64,000 nt of DNA, taken from contig NZ_VANR01000001.1 in assembly GCF_005885675.1 (NCBI RefSeq), positions 651,551 through 715,550 of the forward strand. Direction: 5' to 3'. The translations under genes were made by a program, and so were the position numbers. Shown here piece by piece: positions 60,020-64,000 of the stretch (its first letter is position 1; the number at the start of each line of letters is the position of its first letter). Under the pieces are notes generated by a model that was given only the letters and a program-made list of their open reading frames with translations, made no database searches and was not told where the DNA came from. The stretch comes from Polaribacter aestuariivivens. GTDB taxonomy: Bacteria; Bacteroidota; Bacteroidia; Flavobacteriales; Flavobacteriaceae.

Positions 60020-62005
60020 TTACATTTTTACAATTACAAATTCTGTTCTTCTGTTTGCTTGATGCTGATCGTTAGTACATTTTACACGATTTGTATGGTT
60101 ATCATTATCCACACAATTATTTACTAATCTTGTTTCTCCAAAGCCTTTTCCTGAAATTCTATCAGCATTTATGCCTTTTTCTACAATGTAAGCTACTGAA
60201 GATTGTGCTCTTCTGTCTGATAAAGCTTCATTGTAACTTGCTTTTCCTCTTGCATCTGTATGTGAACTAGATCTAATAACCAATTTTGGATATTTTTTCA
60301 TGATACTTACAATTTGATTTAATTCTATTGCAGCATCTGGTCTAATATTCGATTTGTTATAATCAAAATAAATTGGTTCTATTTTTATTATTAGTTCTCC
60401 TCTTTCATTATAAGCAAAATCTGATATAATGTCTAATGCAAAGTCTAAATCAAGCTCTAACTCTTTATTTTCTGTGGTAACAAAAGAAGCTGTATCTGGT
60501 TTATAGTATTCTTTTGTAGCATTTAAAGTGTATTGTTGATTGCATGGTAATGTAAAAGTAAATGTTGCGTTTGCATCTGCAAAAACCTCTTTAACCACAA
60601 TACCTTTTGCATCTTTTAAAACTAATTTTGCTCCGGGCAATAAGCGTTGAAGTTTTTTGTCTTTTACAACTCCAGAAACTACCTGCATGCATGGTGGTTT
60701 TACTTCGATTACTTCTGGTTTTGCTAATTCTACAACCGCATAAATATCATCATCTCCAACTCCACCTTCTCTATTCGAAGATAAATAACCTGTTCTATCT
60801 ATAGGATTTATTGAAAATGCAAAATCGTCTAAAGGAGAGTTTATTGGTGCTTTTAAGTTTACAGGTGTTTTGTATTCTCCTTTTTCTTTTTTAGTTGCAA
60901 AAACATCTAATGCTCCTATTCCGAAATGCCCATCTGAAGAAAAATACAATACATCTTCATCTGAAATGAAAGGAAACATTTCTCTACCTTCTGTATTTAC
61001 AGTTGGACCTAAGTTTTGAATAGCTCCGAAAGTACCATCAGTATTAATAGTTGTTACGTAAATATCTGTTGCTCCTATACCTCCTGGCATATCTGAAGTA
61101 AAATATAGTTTTGTACCGTCTTTACTAACTGATGGATGACCTATCGAATACTCATCACTATTAAAAGGAAGCTCCACTATATTTGTCCATTCGTTATAAA
61201 CCCACTCAGCACGTAATATTTTTAAATTATTATAACCATCTGAATCTGTTTTGTAATTGCCTTTTACATAATTATTTCTTGTAAAATACATTGTTTGTCT
61301 GTCTGGAGAAAACGCAACTGAAGATTCATGATATTTAGAGTTAATTTCGTCTGTAAACATAGGTTTTACATTCGAATTTGCACTTGCTGTTGAGCTGATT
61401 TTGTCTTTTATAACCTTGTAAATATCTAGAAAGTTTTTGTTATTTCTTGTATGGTTTCTTTTTACAAATACGTTATTTTTTCTTGGAGAAGAGAAAATAA
61501 TTGTGTTTCCATAATCTGTTACTCCAAAATCTGAATTAACAGTATTAATACTTCTTAAATTGGTTACAGTATAATTTGGTTTGCCATTTGTAAGTTCGTT
61601 TAATGTTGCTTCAGGATTGGTAAAATTAATTCCTCTTGAATCATTTTTGTTTTCTTGATGAAACTTTTTCATCCAAGTATCTGATTCGTCAAAATTTCCT
61701 GTTGCTCTTAAAGTTTGTGCGTATCTAAAAATATGTTCTGCATTCTGATTCGGATATTTGTTAAACAACTGCTCATATGCATTTGATGCTTCTTGCATTT
61801 TTACATTAAAGTAGTAGCTATCTCCAAGTCTTCTTAAAACATGTTCTGTTGGATTTTGCTTTGCTAATTTTTTATAAGCTACAGCTGCTGAAGCATAGGA
61901 TAAATTTTCAAAATAGGTGTCTGCTTTCTTAGTTTCTTTAGTTTGCCCAAGTATGGTTAAAGAACTGAATAAAAGTACGATTGTAATTTGTATTGTTTTT
62001 TTCAT
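60020..62005 (-). CDS. OmpA-family protein with TPR and PD40 repeats
   Basis: 661 residues: a signal peptide (MKKTIQITIVLLFSSLTILG), TPR-like helices (about 25-130), PD40/WD40-like propeller repeats (about 160-420, GHPSVSKDGTKLYFTSDMPG and PFISDEDVLYFSSDGHFGIG), a carboxypeptidase-regulatory-like domain (about 435-530) and an OmpA-like peptidoglycan-binding domain (about 545-650, IYFDYNKSNIRPDAAIELNQ then HTDARGKASYNEALSDRRAQ). It resembles PorE-type T9SS/gliding proteins. The ATG at 62005 is chosen because an earlier in-frame ATG (62089) lies inside the porP-like gene and gives no signal peptide. It is the last gene of the unit. Confidence 0.9.
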   Translation of the reverse strand: MKKTIQITIVLLFSSLTILGQTKETKKADTYFENLSYASAAVAYKKLAKQNPTEHVLRRLGDSYYFNVKMQEASNAYEQLFNKYPNQNAEHIFRYAQTLRATGNFDESDTWMKKFHQENKNDSRGINFTNPEATLNELTNGKPNYTVTNLRSINTVNSDFGVTDYGNTIIFSSPRKNNVFVKRNHTRNNKNFLDIYKVIKDKISSTASANSNVKPMFTDEINSKYHESSVAFSPDRQTMYFTRNNYVKGNYKTDSDGYNNLKILRAEWVYNEWTNIVELPFNSDEYSIGHPSVSKDGTKLYFTSDMPGGIGATDIYVTTINTDGTFGAIQNLGPTVNTEGREMFPFISDEDVLYFSSDGHFGIGALDVFATKKEKGEYKTPVNLKAPINSPLDDFAFSINPIDRTGYLSSNREGGVGDDDIYAVVELAKPEVIEVKPPCMQVVSGVVKDKKLQRLLPGAKLVLKDAKGIVVKEVFADANATFTFTLPCNQQYTLNATKEYYKPDTASFVTTENKELELDLDFALDIISDFAYNERGELIIKIEPIYFDYNKSNIRPDAAIELNQIVSIMKKYPKLVIRSSSHTDARGKASYNEALSDRRAQSSVAYIVEKGINADRISGKGFGETRLVNNCVDNDNHTNRVKCTNDQHQANRRTEFVIVKM

Positions 62006-62021
62006 AATTGTATTGTTAAAA

Positions 62022-62933
62022 CTAGAAGAATCTTGGTGATTTAATTTTATTTCTGTCAAAATCGAAATTAAATAGTACAAAAATTTCATGAGAACCAGAA
62101 TTGAAGTTACCTAGATTTGTTAACGTATAATCATAAGCATAACCTATTCTTAAACTTCTTGAGGCTCTAACATTTATTAATGCGGAAACAGATTCATCTA
62201 ACCTGTAAGAAAGACCAAATTCTAATTTATCGTATAATAAAACATTTCCAGAAAAATCTATTGATAACGGTGATCCTTCTGCTGCTTTTATCATTGTTGA
62301 TGGTTTTAATTTTACATCATTTGATAAATCGAATACATAACCAGATGTAAAGAAAAAATGTTTAGTTTCAGATGCTCTTGTAGTTTGAGATCCATCAAAA
62401 TGAAATGTTTTTAACATATTTGGTATCGATAAACCTGCATAAAATTTATCTGTATAATAAAATGCTCCTGCACCAATATTTGGCATTACTTTATTTGCAT
62501 TTTGATTTACAAAGGCTTGGTCTCCTCCATTTACGGTATTTAAACATGGCAAACAAATATTAAAAAACGTGAAACCTGCTTTTAAACCTAATGCTAATTT
62601 TGCATTTTCGCCAACTTTAAGAGTATATGAGAAATCACCATAAACATTCTGTTCTTCCACAGGACCTATCTCGTCCACAATAACTGATAAACCTAAACCA
62701 ACATTTTTACCTACTGGTGAATTTATACCCATTGTTAATGTTCTTGGTGCACCATCAATATCTACCCATTGCGATCTACCCAATAAGTTTATACTCATGG
62801 CATCATATGACCCAGCATAAGCTGGGTTTATGATGTTCATATTATACATATATTGTGTATACTGTGGGTCTTGTTGCGCTTTTGCAGAAACAGTAAATAA
62901 TACAACTGCAATTATTACTATAAGTTTTTTCAT
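62022..62933 (-). CDS. PorP/SprF-family T9SS membrane protein
   Basis: 303 residues with a signal peptide (MKKLIVIIAVVLFTVSAKAQ) and the family start QQDPQYTQYMYNMNIINPAY AGS, then an outer-membrane beta-barrel of alternating short strands ending FVLFNFDFDRNKI. PorP/SprF proteins help secrete and anchor type B T9SS substrates to the cell surface. The stop lies 16 bases before the OmpA-family gene and the start 20 bases after the type B protein, so the three form one operon. The ATG at 62933 is preferred to 62975, which overlaps the upstream gene. Confidence 0.93.
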   Translation of the reverse strand: MKKLIVIIAVVLFTVSAKAQQDPQYTQYMYNMNIINPAYAGSYDAMSINLLGRSQWVDIDGAPRTLTMGINSPVGKNVGLGLSVIVDEIGPVEEQNVYGDFSYTLKVGENAKLALGLKAGFTFFNICLPCLNTVNGGDQAFVNQNANKVMPNIGAGAFYYTDKFYAGLSIPNMLKTFHFDGSQTTRASETKHFFFTSGYVFDLSNDVKLKPSTMIKAAEGSPLSIDFSGNVLLYDKLEFGLSYRLDESVSALINVRASRSLRIGYAYDYTLTNLGNFNSGSHEIFVLFNFDFDRNKIKSPRFF

Positions 62934-62953
62934 TTTTATTGCCTTTATCTTTT

Positions 62954-64000
62954 TTATCTGTTTAAATATACCCAACCCGTAATTGGTTTTCTTGATCCAT
63001 CGTTAAAGTATATGATGTAATAGTAAGTTCCAACTGGTACTGGTTTACTATCATTTAGAGTTAATCTTCCTGTTGAATAACCATTCCACCAATCTGGACT
63101 TGTTTTACCTCTATTTTCATAATCATATACTTGATTACCCCATCTGTTATAAATTTCTAACTTAAAGTTAGGATATTTTGATAACGCTGGAATTACAAAT
63201 GTATCATTTACACCATCATCGTTTGGAGAAAATGCATCTGGAACTAAATCACAGTTGGTTATGTCTAAATGGTCAGGAATATTGTCTCCATCACAATCTA
63301 ACATAAATTCGTCTTTAGTTAAAACTCCATCTCCATCATCATCTGTATCTTGGAAATCTCTTTTACCATCTCCATCTGTATCTATAACAAGATAGTTAAG
63401 GATTCCACTGTCTTTAGATGTTTCTAAATTATCAAATAAACCATTATCTCCTGAACCAACATCTGAACCATCAATTACTCCATCTCCATCTGCATCTGGT
63501 GCTCCTGAACCTGATTCTTCAAGGTCTGTCATACCATCTCCATCTGAATCTGTATCTAAATGATCAGGGATACCATCTCCATCTGTATCTAAACTATTGT
63601 CTCCTCCATTTTCGATTACATCTGGAATACCATCATTATCGTCATCTAAATCTACAGAATCTGGAACTCCGTCTCCATCTGAGTCTTTATCATCTAAATA
63701 ATCTGGAATACCATCTAAATCATCATCGTCATTTGTTGGATCTCCATCATTATTTGCATCTTCATCTTTGGTATCAATTCCATCTCCATCATCATCTGTA
63801 TCTAAATAGTTTGGTGTACCATCGCCATCAGAATCGTCATTTGTTGGATCGCCATCTGACACTACAACGTCTTCATCTTCTGTTGCAACTCCATCTCCAT
63901 CATCATCTGTATCTAAATAGTTTGGAATACCATCTCCATCTGTATCGTCATTTGTTGGATCGCCATCTGACACTACAACGTCTTCATCTTCTGTTGCAAC
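62954..64000 (-). CDS. Giant T9SS type B-sorted protein, C-terminal part (truncated by window edge)
   Basis: At least 349 codons are visible; the frame stays open to base 64000, so the true start is outside. The visible part is a chain of Asp-rich thrombospondin type-3-like calcium-binding repeats ([20 protein letters not shown] and variants) including a 111-base unit that occurs almost twice (63838-63948, 63949-64000). The last about 95 residues are a type B sorting domain ([20 protein letters not shown] ... [14 protein letters not shown] ... [15 protein letters not shown]). It is probably a surface adhesin like SprB. It is co-transcribed with the PorP/SprF gene. Confidence 0.9.
   Translation of the reverse strand, partial: VATEDEDVVVSDGDPTNDDTDGDGIPNYLDTDDDGDGVATEDEDVVVSDGDPTNDDSDGDGTPNYLDTDDDGDGIDTKDEDANNDGDPTNDDDDLDGIPDYLDDKDSDGDGVPDSVDLDDDNDGIPDVIENGGDNSLDTDGDGIPDHLDTDSDGDGMTDLEESGSGAPDADGDGVIDGSDVGSGDNGLFDNLETSKDSGILNYLVIDTDGDGKRDFQDTDDDGDGVLTKDEFMLDCDGDNIPDHLDITNCDLVPDAFSPNDDGVNDTFVIPALSKYPNFKLEIYNRWGNQVYDYENRGKTSPDWWNGYSTGRLTLNDSKPVPVGTYYYIIYFNDGSRKPITGWVYLNR
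63838..64000 (-). repeat. Tandem 111-base repeat encoding Asp-rich 37-residue unit
   Basis: The block beginning CATTTGTTGGATCGCCATCT at 63838 recurs at 63949, a period of 111 bases (37 codons), with only a few base differences. It encodes [24 protein letters not shown] and VATEDED segments. The array continues beyond the window. Confidence 0.8.

Noticed and set aside
63838..64000. CRISPR-like array
   Set aside because: The repeats are contiguous, in frame and encode Asp-rich protein units; there are no unique spacers.

Overview
The window is an AT-rich chromosomal segment of a Bacteroidota bacterium, most likely a marine member of the Flavobacteriaceae (Polaribacter/Tenacibaculum-like; this placement is inference). 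The support is gliding genes gldE and gldD, several type IX secretion (T9SS) substrates with type A or type B C-terminal signals, PorP/SprF and OmpA-type partners, TonB-dependent receptors with carboxypeptidase-regulatory domains, TAnnTTTG-type promoters and almost no Shine-Dalgarno sequences. No rRNA, tRNA, CRISPR array, insertion sequence or prophage was seen.

Layout. 0-11.5 kb: a TonB receptor, a secreted EEP-family hydrolase, RNase G, a 29-residue basic AURKAIP1/COX24-like ribosomal peptide, HU, mutY, ssb, gldE, gldD and a kelch-like lipoprotein. 11.5-21.5 kb (minus strand): a molybdenum-cofactor cluster (moaA, moaC, moeA, a MobA-like protein, MoeB-rhodanese) with a monohaem cytochrome c, two small envelope proteins, a ParDE toxin-antitoxin pair and two YeeE/YedE sulfur-transport proteins. 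This part is studded with a palindromic repeat family, three copies of which lie in frame inside Moco genes. 21.5-31.5 kb: waaA, a LytTR response regulator with an HWE/HisKA_2-type kinase, rpmA, rplU with a long C-terminal extension, a pair of M16 peptidases and an EamA transporter. 31.6-39.2 kb: a metal-binding lipoprotein, a beta-helix lipoprotein with its TonB receptor, a decayed phosphate-porin gene, and a Pit phosphate transporter fused to a PhoU-like domain. 39.2-43.2 kb: a patatin/BamA-type protein and uvrC.

43.4-49.7 kb: two poorly known genes, a NarL-type two-component system, a tail-collar protein, a T9SS type A protein and a 55-residue peptide. This is the least explained locus. 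49.7-59.8 kb: DUF4230 protein, lspA, a DUF4097-like protein, a giant T9SS BNR-repeat protein, a DksA-like protein and IleRS of the eukaryote-like type. 60.0-64.0 kb: OmpA-family/PD40 protein, PorP/SprF and the C-terminal part of a giant T9SS type B protein with thrombospondin-3 repeats that runs off the right edge.

Most interesting: (1) palindromic repeats embedded in three Moco enzymes in three different reading frames; (2) the collar / T9SS / 55-aa peptide locus next to a two-component system; (3) the phosphate-porin pseudogene beside the Pit transporter; (4) an 11-bp motif repeated around the LytTR/kinase genes, once as a 21-bp-period direct repeat; (5) a roughly 600-residue C-terminal module shared by two T9SS proteins. 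Genes absent from nominal annotation but visible here are at 5787-5876, 18200-18373 and 49509-49676.
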